From NCBI GenBank assembly GCA_027922465.2, contig BQMF02000047.1, forward strand, positions 744,001 to 808,000: 64,000 bases of DNA, given 5' to 3'. Below the pieces are notes generated by a model. The model was given only the letters and a program-made list of their open reading frames with translations, was not told the DNA's origin and ran no database searches. This document shows positions 47,601 to 60,000 of the stretch, piece by piece (within the stretch, counting starts at the first letter, position 1; every line of letters starts with the position of its first letter). Made by a program: the position numbers and the translations under genes. The DNA comes from Turritopsis dohrnii (lineage: Eukaryota > Cnidaria > Hydrozoa > Anthoathecata > Oceaniidae).

Positions 47601-50600
47601 GCTTGAAATGATTTTGTGGGTTTTATTTAGGATTTTTATATTTCTTTTAGTTAAACAAGTTGGCAGGGAAATCACATTACTTTGTTGCGTAAGAGTTTTT
47701 TCACCCTATGACAATCACTGGGAGAGAGTACAATTCTATAGTAATATACACACTTTTTTAATGAAAGTACTCTTCTTCGCAGTGAGCTGGGTGGACAATA
47801 TTTGCTTTGAACCTTAAGCCCACCCTAGCCGGCTGGGTATTATATATTTTGCTACAAACATAATTGGAAGACTGTTAAACCAGTATTAAGTTGAGGTTCA
47901 AAAGCAAGTATCAAGTCCATAAGAATGTAGAATCTCTTTACTTAATTCTTAAGAACAATTTAATATCTGTTACAGAAATGACTGGGCCAAGTATGACAAA
48001 TTTCGAGAGCAATTGGAGAAGAACTCGAAATTCCCAAAAGGTTGTAAATCTTTGAGATTTTCGTTTTGTCTGTGCTCCCAGAAATTGTTTTCATTTTGAT
48101 GTTGACATTTTTGTCTTCACAGAACTGGAATTAAAAGTCGGAGCTCAAGTGATGTTACTTGTCAACAAAGATGTATCATCTGGTCTTGTAAACGGTTCAA
48201 GGTATGAAATGCTCCTCATGCATTGTTTTAAATTATTATCCATTCCTTGATTAAACATTAAACGAAAACTGTTAGATGTTAATAATCGTTTAAGTACTAT
48301 GGTGTATGGTTCCTGCAAGCCAACAACAATTATGAGCAACAAATATTATTTTGGAATGCTTTGAGAATGCACAACTAATAAATGTATGGGTTAGCAATGT
48401 GGAAAATTACTTTCTTCGTGTGTGGTCGGAAATGCAGATAGAACAAACAAAATCTGATCACATGTGAGATTCTTGTGAACCGCCTTTATTCGTAAAGGTT
48501 GAGAAAGTGAATTGATAAGTCGCAATTTATCTTAATATGAAAATACTGTGTTTTGAGTATATATTCGGATTGGTTTAGAGGTGTGGTAGTTGGGTTTCAG
48601 CAAAAGAATCAACCAATGGTATTTAAATATTTCGTTGTTGTTTACAGACTCCCTTGTTGAATTTTTCCCCTATGTGATTCTGCCTTCCCCTTCACTGTAA
48701 CATAGATTTATTATATTGTTTACCCAGGTTGTTTTAAGCGGGCTAGTGCATAAGAAACGCCTGAATTTTGTTCTGGATATAATAATAGATATCAAATGTT
48801 ATTCTAAACTTAATTGAAAGATAAAACTTTATTTCTTTCCACGCAATAACACCATCTACTATGAGATATCCGGGAATTGAAACCCTTCAACATTTTCTTC
48901 AACATTTTCTCAACAATCTCGAACATTTAAAAGTTTTTGCGCTTATTCTTGGTTCGTAGAAACCAACCTTCGATTAAACTGATGATGTCAAACAAAATAT
49001 TAATACCTGGTTTGTATTAGCAAACTGATGATGTCAAACAAAATATTAATACCTGGTTTGTATTAGCAAACAGAAATAAGTATAAATAATTTTGAGACAG
49101 ATTTCTACTTTCGTCTGCTGTATCGTGATCTACTCGTTTAGGATATAGATGACAAAGAGGAAGAGAATGATTATGTTCGATATCCAATTGTCAGGTACAA
49201 CTTAATTCATGCTCATCTGAACGTGCTATATGTTCATTTAACGACATTACCTTATAAAAGAACTCTGTGAAAGTTTTACCTTTGACTTTTGAAAATTTTG
49301 TAACGTATTTTTTTTTTCTAATTCTTCTTTTAGATTTGTGAATGGTGTCGAAATGAAAGTGGGTGTTGAAAAACTGACGATATCAGTGAACGGAAGAGTT
49401 GTTGCCTGGCGTCTCCAAGTCCCGCTTTTACTGGCATGGGCTGTGAGTATTCATAAGGCCCAGGTCAGTGTTTTATTCCTATTGATCAGAAAATTAGTTG
49501 ATATTAGGAGAAGAACTAACGAAGTTTGTTTTATCTTTTGTTTAACGTTAGGGCATGACAATGGAGAGAGTTGAGGTCGACATAGCAGCTGCGTTTGAAC
49601 ACGGCCAGGCTTATGTGGCGTTATCAAGGGTGACAGGTTTAGATGGCCTGCTACTTCGGTTAGTAATAGTTATTATTTTGATGCTATGTTGAATCCGAGA
49701 TTTCCATTGTTCGTTTTGGAAGTGATTCACAGTCTTGGTTTTTTATAGTGATTTTGATCCGGGACGTGTGACCGCTCATCCGAAAGTCGTACAATACTAT
49801 CGTCAACTCGATCCGACATACGAAGATTCGATGAAGCTCGGTTTAGATGATCTGAAAAGTTTCATCAAACGACGTCATGATTATGAAACTTATAAAAAAT
49901 CAGTCCAGGAACAGTAAGAGTGTCTTGTTGTTTTCTTCTATTGTTATGACGCATGCGCAAAGTTTATTGAGAGTTGGATTCGATAAAAAGTATTTTTTTG
50001 AAGAAACATGTTTTGATAGGTTGGCAACGAAGTTTCTTTCTGATCATAGTTGAGTATAATTCTTGTTAGGGTTCCGTCAAAATGTTTGTCCGACACTGAT
50101 TATGAACACGATTATCACAAGAAAAGAGCTGACCTCTCGAACAGCCGCACTAAAGTTTTAAGAATTCACCATGACAACGAGCTCGAATCACCCGGAAAAT
50201 CGAAATATGTTCGAGTGAATGGAACGTGCCGAAAACAAAACACTCCCACTCCGACTGCAACGGCAACTGTAGACTCTTCAACGATGTCCAAAGTGCCTGA
50301 CGTCAAAACGATGACTGATGGACATTCCACTCAACCGTCTCCTGTACCAACCTTAGCAAGAGTCGAAAAAATTGCAAGTAAATGCCGGTCTATGTTACAA
50401 GAGATACATAAAACGAACATCCCGACAAAAGCTGAAAAACTAGAGCTTGTCGTTATACCAAGTGACGACGAAGACGTTCATGACGAAGGGAAAAGTATCC
50501 GCAGGTCAAGAAGATTACGTGGTAAAAAACGAAAGTCTTACCTCGACATAGTTAACGACGTCGGTGATTCACCGGTCTCTACACCTGTTCGATTAAAAGA

Positions 50601-50940
50601 AAGTTCAGTTGATGATGTAATAACGAAAAATCCGTCTACATTGGTTGATGCTACTAAACATAATATTTGTACCGATTTTGATACTAGCAATTCCGAAATG
50701 GCGGTGAAAGAAAATCCGAACTTCATGTCTATGATATGCCCTGATCTTTTGGAGATGAGTAAAAATGTTACAGGTGAAATGAATAAAGAAAAGATCAGGA
50801 TGGAAGAAATAGAAGCGGAAAGAATTCGAACTCTGTTAAAAGAAAAAGATGCGCAAATTCAAGAGAAAAGACGAAAAGCATTGGAGAGAAGGAGACTGTC
50901 TTTACAGCGTAACGGTGTCGCATCAACAATGCTCACGTGA
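41700..50940 (+). CDS. PIF1: PIF1-type ATP-dependent DNA helicase, 14 exons, with one in-frame TGA
   Basis: Exons: 41700-41764, 41943-42083, 42213-42308, 42411-42533, 47287-47566, 47651-47688, 47976-48040, 48123-48201, 48579-48618, 49142-49194, 49334-49463, 49552-49658, 49749-49913, 50070-50940; 751 codons. PIF1 is a 5'-3' superfamily 1B helicase acting at G-quadruplexes, telomeres and mitochondrial DNA. Seen: Walker A GSAGVGKS (28-35), Walker B VIDEIS (104-109), [65 protein letters not shown] and [10 protein letters not shown]. Codon 88 (42268-42270), between Walker A and B, is TGA, and no splice choice removes it in frame. Every other exon is open. The start is short compared with human PIF1. 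After the helicase end (about 430) comes a 320-residue tail with an NLS-like [12 protein letters not shown] (605-616) and a charged C-terminal helix. Pseudogene, polymorphism or sequence error remain possible. Confidence 0.88.
42268..42270 (+). other. In-frame TGA in PIF1 exon 3
   Basis: The codon falls in the segment [15 protein letters not shown], where related PIF1 proteins show a variable position just before a basic stretch and the W...LVIDEISM block. No cysteine is expected there, so selenocysteine is unlikely. Confidence 0.75.
42723..42798. repeat. Perfect 38-bp tandem duplication
   Basis: ATTCCAAAATAGTTTGATTA and the following 18 bases occur twice without a difference, implying a recent event. 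Confidence 0.9.
43307..43358. repeat. 52-bp repeat with palindromic core, copy 1
   Basis: CGACTGTTAGAGGAACCATA and following bases, identical to 45815-45866. The core GAACCATAAATGTATACATA continues to GGTTC and is nearly self-complementary. Confidence 0.85.
44250..45522. mobile_element. Candidate DNA transposon relic bounded by inverted repeats of about 40 bp
   Basis: GTTGTTGGAAGTTTCCATAC at 44251 onward through GCAAAACCAGATCA is the reverse complement, with two mismatches, of 45488-45522. The 1.27 kb between has no transposase frame. It lies inside the pair of 52-bp direct repeats. Confidence 0.55.
44515..44550 (-). repeat. tRNA-3'-half-like sequence
   Basis: The minus strand contains GGGTTCGATTCCCCTCCCGA, a perfect T-arm/B-box with matching stem, but no A-box or anticodon arm precedes it. 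Probably a tRNA pseudogene or SINE fragment. Confidence 0.4.
45815..45866. repeat. 52-bp repeat with palindromic core, copy 2
   Basis: Identical to 43307-43358, same orientation, 2508 bp apart. Confidence 0.85.
48976..49067. repeat. Perfect 46-bp tandem duplication in PIF1 intron 9
   Basis: AAACTGATGATGTCAAACAA and the next 26 bases occur twice, about 75 bp before exon 10. Confidence 0.9.
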
Positions 50941-50970
50941 TGTAACGGTGTCGCATCAACAATGTTCACA
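50909..50970 (+). repeat. 33-bp tandem duplication spanning the PIF1 stop codon
   Basis: GTAACGGTGTCGCATCAACA-ATG occurs at 50909 and 50942. The TGA at 50938-50940 separates the copies, so the second lies in the 3' UTR. Confidence 0.85.
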
Positions 50971-51844
50971 CACATGAAAATTACCAGGTATATTCTAAAA
51001 GAAATGTATATAAAGGGAATTATTTTTGTATGGATTCTTTTCTGGTGTTTTTCTATCGCTTTTGTAAATATGCTAGTAAATACTATATCTTCTTTTATGT
51101 TATGTGATGTACAGCTCCTGTCTTCGATTCGTTACTTTTTAGGAAATTCTTCTTTGAAAAAGCAGCTGGTCTGATATCATGTTCTACAAGAAACTAGTTC
51201 TGTTCACAATCCATCTTCTATTTGCTTTTCGTTGTTTTTAAAGCTTCTTGTTTCGTCGCAATGGACATTTCTCGAGTCTCAATTTAAATATCAATATCTT
51301 GACAAGCTGCATTTCCCCGTCTCGTGTTCGGTTATGTTGTTACATTCTTTCGTTCGGTAATTTATATTCTATTTAACGAAATATGCACGCGTGTAATATT
51401 CTTGAAAACGAGGCGGGAATATGAGTTTGTCCAGATAATGACGTTTCAACTGAAACTCGGAAAATGTTTATTTCTGTTATGGCGTTTTTTCGAACAAATG
51501 CCTGTGGTGGTAAACATAATTTTGGGCGGTGAGTGTGTAATTACGTCAAACGATTAACATAGATTCCATAGTAGATAGTATTGTAGATAGTATGCTATAT
51601 ATGATAGTATGCTGTATATTGTGTTGTTACTGACATGATTGGTTGTATAGGTAGTCATTTTGAGTGAATATTATCGTCACCATCACTGCAACTTTCAATC
51701 ATCACTGTAAACTTCCGCCATTATATATTAAGATGGTAACCTGTGCTGCGTACGTGAGAATCCGAATGGGTAGACATCATCATGCAAGTGAATTCGAAAC
51801 ATGATTGTTTGGGTACTAAATATTGCATGCTGTCATCGCAAAAC
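50971..51844. other. PIF1 3' flank, no gene seen
   Basis: No recognisable coding region. It should contain the PIF1 3' UTR; no canonical AATAAA stands out close to the stop. Confidence 0.35.
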
Positions 51845-51967
51845 CGTAATTTACTCCGCCCCCTGCACCCAACTGAAGTATACGTAATTTACTCCGCCCC
51901 CTGCACCCAACTGAAGTATACGTAATTTACTACGCCCCCCTGCACCCAACTGAAGTATACGTAATAG
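51845..51967. repeat. Tandem repeat, 38-bp unit, three copies
   Basis: CGTAATTTACTCCGCCCCCT plus CACCCAACTGAAGTATA repeats at 51845, 51883 and 51921; the third has a C insertion and an A for C change, then a partial fourth starts. Confidence 0.92.
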
Positions 51968-52525
51968 TTGGGGATGAGCTGAACGTGAAAAAAAGAAGAC
52001 AATTTGTCTCAGTAACACGGTATATGGTTCCTACCCATCATCCTAATTTCAAACTTGCTGTCTGCTATGGAGCAACAGGTCATCGAGGCAGAGAAAGTTC
52101 AAAATGATACGGAAAAATGGATAATCAAACATCTTTGGATAAATTTCCTCCATAAATTACCATACAGAAAAGATTTCATATCTATGTGTATACCATGCTT
52201 GCTGTTTTGTCGTTTATTTTCAATTACAAAAAAACAACTTCAATGCTGTTCAAAAAATCACTTATTTTTAATTTCGAAATCTAATTTTGTGAATAAAAAT
52301 TTCCAGTTAAAAAAGCAAATCTTCATTTTTTACAGCAGAAAAGAGACAAACCTAATTACGTAGACGGCATTGGTGTATGGTGTATTTGAAGTATCGAAAT
52401 GTCCATCCGACATAAAAATAGGTTTTGTAACTGACCCTGATACGAAGGTCTAGGACTAACTTAGTATTCCGTTGTACCTTTTTTTTTGCGTAGATCAATT
52501 TTTGAAACTTTTTCGACTTTTGGCC

Positions 52526-52596
52526 AAATTCGCAAAAATAAATCCACGCAAAACGTCAATACATGAGCCGTTCGCAAAAATAAATCCACGCAAAAT
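52526..52596. repeat. Duplicated dispersed-repeat motif
   Basis: TTCGCAAAAATAAATCCACG CAAAA occurs twice about 45 bp apart; diverged relatives occur near 53318-53335 and 2737-2760. Such words are common in invertebrate MITE/RTE relics. Confidence 0.5.
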
Positions 52597-52599
52597 TTT

Positions 52600-53700
52600 A
52601 TTTCCTTCTTTCTTTGTTCAACGCCGCCAAAAATCAGAGCAACACGTTGAGAAATGTTTCAGGGAAGTTACATCAGAGACCAACCAACTTAACGTTCTGG
52701 TTTATATAACGTCCCGATTTCCATAGAAATGTATTTGAACTTTTTGAAGAAGATGAAGATGAATCGAAAATAGACAGTTCAACGTTTCTTCACTTGTATT
52801 CTGTTTGAGAATTGCTTTATAGACAGAAAATTTTGCCTTTTTTTATTTTGTGATTTTGGAAAGTTTAGTGTGTTCTTTTAATTTCGCGATTTAAGGACAA
52901 GAAAAATTGTTAATGCCTTTTATTTTCCAAAATGATATATATGAAAAGTGAAATCTAGACGCTGAAACTATTGCTACAAGCTTTTTCAAATTGTAACTTA
53001 AAGTTTTGGAAAGGTTTTGTCAATAAGGTACTTTACGATAAAGATTCTGACGCAAGACAGAAATGTTGTGTTTTTTATTTTCCCTGTGTGTATTCCTTAT
53101 ATCAGACTTCTCCATAAAAAGGATCGTAAACACATATACATCTATTAAAATCTGCGTAGACATCTACTCTACCATTTACACAAACAAGATAAGAACCGAT
53201 AATAGTTCAGTGGGAATGAATGAATGGATGAATGAATGGACACTTAGTGGAGGACTAACTTTTGTCAGGCAAAAATTTGCTATATTATAAAATGCACTTT
53301 GTTAATAATCGCAAATATAAATCCATATGTTTTACGTAATCCACCCAAAAAAAATCCCCTCAAGGTATTTCGTTACTCCTCATTTATAACCCAATGGACT
53401 TTGTAAGCAAAGACCTTAAGATTTTGGGTGTTTCTTTGCATATGGAGGAACTAAAAAAAAGAACAAAGCAAAAGTAAATCGCCATTGTATTCAAAAAACA
53501 AGCAAAACTAATCCTAAATTTTCTCGCATAATAATTGCATCTGTGGCATGATTTTTACTTCCTACGACAAATGGAGCCCGCACGTGTACCAAACTGGCGT
53601 TTGATGCAGCCAGGGCCGTTGGTGTGATCTGAATCGCTAACTTGATTAGTGGAGGTTTCAGTAAACTGTTCTTGCGAACTGGTAATATTGAGTTTTCTCA
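52600..53700. other. Intergenic, no gene seen
   Basis: AT-rich, with a short GAATGAATGGATGAATGAAT run at about 53217. No supported feature. Confidence 0.35.
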
Positions 53701-53706
53701 TTTAAG

Positions 53707-53802
53707 TGTTGTGCCCTAATTTGTAACGTAAAAAAGCTTTTTAATTACGAATTGGGGCAGGTTTAACAAATTGGGGCAGGTATTACAAATTAGGGCATAA
53801 CA
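53707..53802. mobile_element. 96-bp palindromic mini-element
   Basis: TGTTGTGCCCTAATTTGTAAC at the left is the reverse complement, with two mismatches, of the right end ATTACAAATTAGGGCATAAC A. ACAAATTGGGGCAGGT-like words repeat inside. Confidence 0.6.
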
Positions 53803-54535
53803 GCCTGCGGTCAACATTTTATTTATTACTATTTGTTTTCGACTGACGATATGGAATAGAGTGAAACTTATCTAAAATAATTGTTTTCTTTTAATTTTAT
53901 TCTGCTTTTAGTTAGTTTTGTTAGAACGTACAATGGGAACCGCTTGGAAATAGAACTTCGACTGCGCAATATTTTTATATCTACGTCATCATTAAACAAT
54001 AAATTTTATCAAAAATTAAATTTTTGTTTTTTGTTTTTGCCTTAAAAACCACAACCATGACTTTATTGTTTACTATGGAAAGTGAATCTTACAAGAGTTT
54101 ACGTCATCATCTTTTGTTTAAATCTGATCATCAGACAAAACCAAAGCAACTTTTATAAGAAGGGCTTAAGTCTCAAACAACAAACAATTTAACTATAGGA
54201 ACAATAGTCCAAGATGATGGAAACACAGAGTTTGTCAAATCTCGCCTGTATGAAGCTTATTGCGTAGTTGCTATAAACGTGTGATTATCGAACACATTCG
54301 GGTCGTCTGGACCCTGTCTATGAAAAGGATGTGGACCTGTGGCCATGATATCTTGGACAAATCATTTCACCAAAACACGGGACACCAACCATGGGTGTTA
54401 CCATCGATGAAATGAGTCAAAAGCTTGTAGTGCACCCCTGTCTGCCGAATGTGACTTAGTAGCATGATGATGATTCAACAAACTCGTGAAAATCCTCATA
54501 TTAGTCTCCAAGACTTGTGCAATAAGTGATCAGAA
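53803..54535. other. Intergenic, no gene recognised
   Basis: A less AT-rich stretch at 54150-54520 has the look of decayed coding sequence, but every frame is broken and I cannot assign it. Confidence 0.3.
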
Positions 54536-55990
54536 CAGGGGCCGCGACACGACTTTTTCATTGGGGTTGCCAAGCCTTCGAAACGCGTAGCAAGAAAACA
54601 GCTGGGGATCTGTGGGGCGAAGCCCCCGAAAATTTTAGGTTTTGACCTGAAATAGTTGATGAAATACATTTAAAAAATAGCAAAATCAAATTTCGTTTAA
54701 CAAAAAAGATAATTTTCATCTTAAACATACAGTTACATATTCTAAACAAACGAATATGAAAAAAAAACCAACGAAAAGCACAACTTCAGTTTAAATTGGT
54801 GTCTTTGAAAACCCCAAAACCATCTCGTCTTGTCCATCTCGCTTCAACAAAATTCAATTGCAACATCGATTAAGGGCAAGTTATCCAAAATCTCACTGTT
54901 GGAATTAAGAATAGCGAGAGAGTTAAATCTAGTTAAATTTTGGTGATTTAGTTTATTTTCTTTATAGTCTTGTTTACAAGTGTTGAAATATATTTGTTCG
55001 AAGGCAGTAAATCTGCAGTTCTTTTTGTGGGAAGTTTCCTGGGGCCTTTTTGTGGTTTAATGAATATGTGGTATCGGGAATTTGAAGATAAATGGAGAAT
55101 GGCATTAGATTTCCAATATGGTTTTGAATCACCAAAACTGAAAAGTATATAATCTCTTTGGAGAAAGTGTTTACTGCATACAGGAATGTTTTGTTGGTGA
55201 ATCTTTCTCTTATAAGTAAAGCTCATTTATCCATTTGGCACATAATTTTCGATTGGAAATGAAAATCTATAAGGAACATAAGACTTAAAACATGATTTTA
55301 TTTTTTATTTGTTTAAACAAATTCACTTTCGTTTTCACTCTTGCCACTATTTTTTTTGGCCTCACTGCGGGAACTGTAGTCGGACATCTAGCGCTTCGCT
55401 TATATATATCATTATTTTTAATGAGCTTACGTTCAGCATTAAAGGATTTTAACAAAGAAACAACATCTTGAAAGTCACCGGGGTTTGAATCTTTAAAAAG
55501 CGTTGGAAGCAGCTCTAGCTCGGAACAGAAAACCGCTTGATCGTAGTCTCCACTGTAAGTTTGTGATAGCAAGGTCAACTCAGAAGAAAAGTCCTTTTTA
55601 TTTATTGCTTTAAGCAAAAGATCTTCAATGTTTGCAAAATTCTTGTAACCTGGCTGGTCAACGCGGTCGTTAATTAAATTAATGATTGCATCAAGGGCTT
55701 CGTTACACATAACCTTAAAGTGGTCGAAAGGGCTATCTGGATTGCAATTTTCCCCTCTGCTATTTCATCCTTCTAAATACGTAACAACCGAATACTTCTG
55801 ACGATTTCGTTTTCTCGGAAGTGATCAATTTCACTCGCATATTTCTTGGCAGTTTCATAGAAGCAGAGAAAATGGCTCTCGTTTCTAATGCCTTGTGGAG
55901 TTGAAACTGTCAAGTCTGCAAATTTCTTCCCACTGACATCTTTTGTTTTTGAAGCGTTTTTGAAAGGTTATGTCATCCCGTACAATTTCT
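54536..55990 (-). pseudogene. hAT-superfamily transposase remnant (ZMYM1/TTF-like)
   Basis: The minus-strand frame 55710-55285 reads CNEALDAIINLINDRVDQPG then NFANIEDLLLKA and DFSSELTLLSQTYSGDYDQ, matching the region before the hAT dimerisation domain in ZMYM1-like transposases. Upstream, at 55900-55715, TPQGIRNESHFLCFYETAKK continues in broken frames with a stop. The typical C-terminal ERSFS..R.K block is missing. CAGGGGCCGCGACACG at 54536 may be the terminal repeat. No matching other end was found. Confidence 0.6.
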
Positions 55991-55996
55991 TGACTA

Positions 55997-56110
55997 AGGG
56001 GCTGTTCTTATGGAGGTGAGCTAGCCCGCTTTTCATATGAACACAATTTATTTTTATAAAGATTTCTTAATAACAGTGGGATCTCTGCTAAGTCCATATA
56101 AACAGCCCCT
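55997..56110. mobile_element. 114-bp MITE-like element
   Basis: AGGGGCTGTTCTTATGGA at the left pairs with TCCATATAAACAGCCCCT at the right (two mismatches). Confidence 0.6.
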
Positions 56111-56219
56111 AAATGTAGCCCAAAAAGAAAGAGGTCTTCATCTGCTTTTGGCAACCAACAATGCGGAATTTTGTTTCAAAATCTAATTTTTAAAAATATA
56201 AAGCACCGCTTCTTTGAAA

Positions 56220-56380
56220 ATTATTGGGGTTGCCAAGGCAAGGGTGACTAAAATTTCCCCCGACCAAATTTTCTGCACCCGACCAAAAATTTTTCCCGAC
56301 TTTTTTCCCCCGATATAAGGTATACAATAGGGAAAAGTGACCAATTTCAAATTTTAGTCGGGGGAAAAGTGACTAATTTA
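56220..56380. repeat. Repeats of CCCCCGAC-type words, partly inverted
   Basis: TTTCCCCCGACCAAATTTT, CCCGACCAAAAATTTTTC and an inverted ATTTTAGTCGGGGGAAAAGT occur within 130 bp. No function evident. Confidence 0.45.
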
Positions 56381-56778
56381 AAAAATTAATGTCATCAACC
56401 GTTCTGAAGCCTTGCGCTATTTTCTAAAACATCGCTCTTCTATCGACAAACACAAATGACGTCTGAGAAAGTAAAACCAGTTGAAACCAGTTAAAATTCA
56501 TTATGTTCATCTACGGCGGCACAGTTCTATGGGTGTTATGTATTTGGCACGAAATTGGGTTGAAAAAAGTCTTGAAATTAATTCTCTTTGTTAAACATGA
56601 TCCAATCAAATAAGTTGTATATCAGGCTTGTCATCGATAAAAATATTGAAAATAATCCTATAAAATAAAATGATAATTTAATATTTTAGTGAGAGCAGAA
56701 ATTAATAGAACCTGGATGGCGAACTAATTTTAAAATATCTAAAGCAGTCATAATTATTGCGATTAGTCAAAACAACAT

Positions 56779-56784
56779 TTTATT
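56779..56784 (-). promoter_or_regulatory. Candidate polyadenylation signal of the aminopeptidase
   Basis: AATAAA on the minus strand about 240 bases after the stop codon at 57024-57026. Confidence 0.4.
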
Positions 56785-57023
56785 CTTACGACAAATCGAA
56801 CTGTAAAATGTAAACAAACATTTCCCAGCATAAATAAACATTTTCTGCTTAGTAAACAAAAGTTGTTTCGACTAATCGGGTGATAAAAACCATTTCAAAT
56901 ACAATCGTTATCCCGAATTTAAAAAACTTAAGCAGTAAAAAAATAAATGCATAGTATAGTAATAAAAATATGATGAATACTTAAAACTAGAAAAATAGGG
57001 TGATACAGCACAATCTAGACCAG

Positions 57024-60000
57024 CTAAAAAGCATTTAGTAGTTTCCCTATAGCAGCCACTGGTGCAGCAGCTGGAATGCCTGGGAAAGGTCCCATCGAAG
57101 CAGCAATTTCAAGGTGCGAATATTTCAGTGGCAGTGACGAATCTGTGCCATGCTAAAACGAGGAGCGAGATAAAATAAATAACAATTTCCAAATGAACCA
57201 ATCGTAAAAATGTTGATTCACCTACATTCTCTAATCCTGCGGATTTGATGAGAAAAGCAGCTGGGAATTGATGACCACGAGGGGTGGCTGACGAAGGCTT
57301 ATTGTTGGCTTGTAACGCATCTTCATACTCGCTTTTGCCAGTAACGAAGTCATAATCCTAAAAGTAATTATCAAAAAAGTAATATGGCACTACTGTCATT
57401 TGAATATCAAAGCGGGGGACTGTCTTTACAAACTTGTATGTTTATGATACATAACCAGTACTCTCACAGGCAGACATATGAGTTCAGATCATACTGAAGG
57501 GAGTACACCAACCTCTCGTCGTAACGTTGAAATCTCAAATGGATTGGACAGTCCATCTCCAACTAAAATGGAAAAAAACAGCTTTTCCTTATGTTGTTTC
57601 CACAGTAAAGTTTGATACTTTGATAAACTTTTAATAAATTGGTACTTTATTTGGGAACTTAGTATTTTTAAATTTCAAGATCTTGAAAGATTTTTTTTAA
57701 CAAGATCGCAAAGAATTGTGATTAGAATAATCAAACACACTAAGCTACTTTTGGTAACCTTGGTAACCTTCCTCACCTTCAAAATTTCAGGAGTTACGGT
57801 AGGAGGGTTTGCATATGTACAGAAAACATTACAATGATCTAGTTGCCTGGCCAATCAAAATCGTCAAAAAAGTCACTGTGTGGAAGTACATTTTTCATTG
57901 AAACGTGTGTATACTTATATAGAAAAGAAAGAGAAAAGAAACCCTTACTCTGCTGTATTCGGCCAGCAAAATCCACTTCTTTAGCTGGACCATTATCAAT
58001 CACAATCTAAAATTGTTGTGTAAGGCACAGGTATTTCATTTATTAATATTTGTAAGTACCGACAAACAACATCAGATATATACATACAGTGTAGCCATTC
58101 CCTACTGCAACGATTGCATGACCAGTCAGTGTAGCAACTGTGAATAGATGAGGGTTGACTTCACTTAATGCCTGTTCTTTGGAGTGATACAAATTATCTG
58201 CCATTGCCATTCGCCCCTCTGCGTCGGTATTCCCAACTCGCACACGAACTCCGGCAGCAGAAGTTATGATTTCATCGCTTACGTAACAATCTGACGAATA
58301 CATATTAAAATGGAAAGAATTTATCAAACGGAAAACCTCAAAACCTTTCACTACTCAGTCAACCTACCTGCACCGATACTGTTTCGAACCATGGCCAAAC
58401 GTCCAACAACTTTAACACCTTTTGGCTTTAACTTTTCAATCATCTAAAATTATATTTACAGATCATTATGAGCTCATGAAAGCAATAAAACGAAAGGCAT
58501 TTGATAAGCAACTTACTCCAAATATACCAGCAATAACTGCAGCACCGCATTTGTCGCTGAAGTAGACAAAAATATCTTTGAAGTGGTGCGCTGAAGTACT
58601 TTTTAACATGGAATAAACAACACTTACCGATGCATTCCAGGCATTGAGCCGCCCACTTTTAAGTCAGCTCCGCCTGTATCGTAAGTTACACCCTAAAGTA
58701 ACGTTGGAGATTGATTGGAAACTTTTCATTCATCAATAAAGCAGAAATTTACAACTACTGTGATTGAAATTGGAGTTTATAGTGCATGTTAATATCTAAA
58801 AGTGTCCAAAAACAATAGTTGATTCACTTAAGTAGAATAGAGTAACTAATTGCTATTTAATTACAATCGATATCGTCATTGTTGTCCTCATCTGTTTTTT
58901 TTATTTTATTTGAGTAAATGCGTTTGCTTATCAAATGTGTAAAACGTACTTCCATGAATATGTGCTAATTTAAAGTGTGTGCACCAAATCAAATAATTAC
59001 AGTAATGAAATGAAAAACTCACATCAAGGATCATATCAAAATATATCAAACACATTTTTTAAAAAAATAATATGTTCATCAAACTCTATCATAAAAATAT
59101 GTAGAAAACCTTTCCAACAAACAAATATGTATTCTTCACATCTTCTTCACTGCAATATTCAAGATAGATGATACGCCCACGATGCCTTTCAATTTCTAAT
59201 GTAAACAAAAAGTCAGCATTCTGATCCACTATATGCATTCATTCAACATTGATTCTTTAAATTATTATTTTATATACTATATTTTCTGTAAAGGACCTGG
59301 TTGCATTATTAATTTTTTTTTATTATGTCAAAAACATTGAAATTGACATATTCCATTTGAAACTTACGATCAGCGCATCGATTCACAGCAGCAAACAATG
59401 GATAATCTCTCACAAAATTCTCCTGTCCTTTTACAACACTCATCTAAAAAACGTGCAGATGTTACTAATGAATTTCACGTTATCAAAATAATAATTAGTA
59501 AAGTTTTTCCTATAATAAAGGGGGGTTTACACGTAAAGTTTTTTGAAAAATTTGTCTTTCAAGCAGTTGTTTTAATGCTTCAAATTCAAACTGTAAACCA
59601 AAGAGTCAAGTTTCAGCGTCTCAACTCATTAATTATTCATGACCTCATTGATTTTTTGATGTAAAATTTAAATTTAAAGCCTTAAAACACCAGCTTAAAA
59701 GAAAACTTTTCCATTCCAAGAATCTTTACGTGTAAAGCCCCTTAATTATCAAGGTCATAAAATTCCTTGAATCAATTTTTTCACAAAATGATAACAATAA
59801 TCATACCTTGATATTTGTGTCTTCAAAGATCTTACTCAAGTATATCTCGGTTTGTTCTGCTGTCATATTCTCTGGATCAGAACCACCAATATCTCGAGCT
59901 ATCAATCTGATATGATAAATCATTACAAAAGTAAAATACAAACAATATTTCTTTTGTCTGAGACAACCTTGCAAGGTGATTCACAATAAAATGGCAGATT

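Noticed and set aside
54948..55226. 92-residue minus-strand ORF next to the hAT remnant
   Set aside because: It does not continue the transposase and lacks the expected C-terminal hAT motif.
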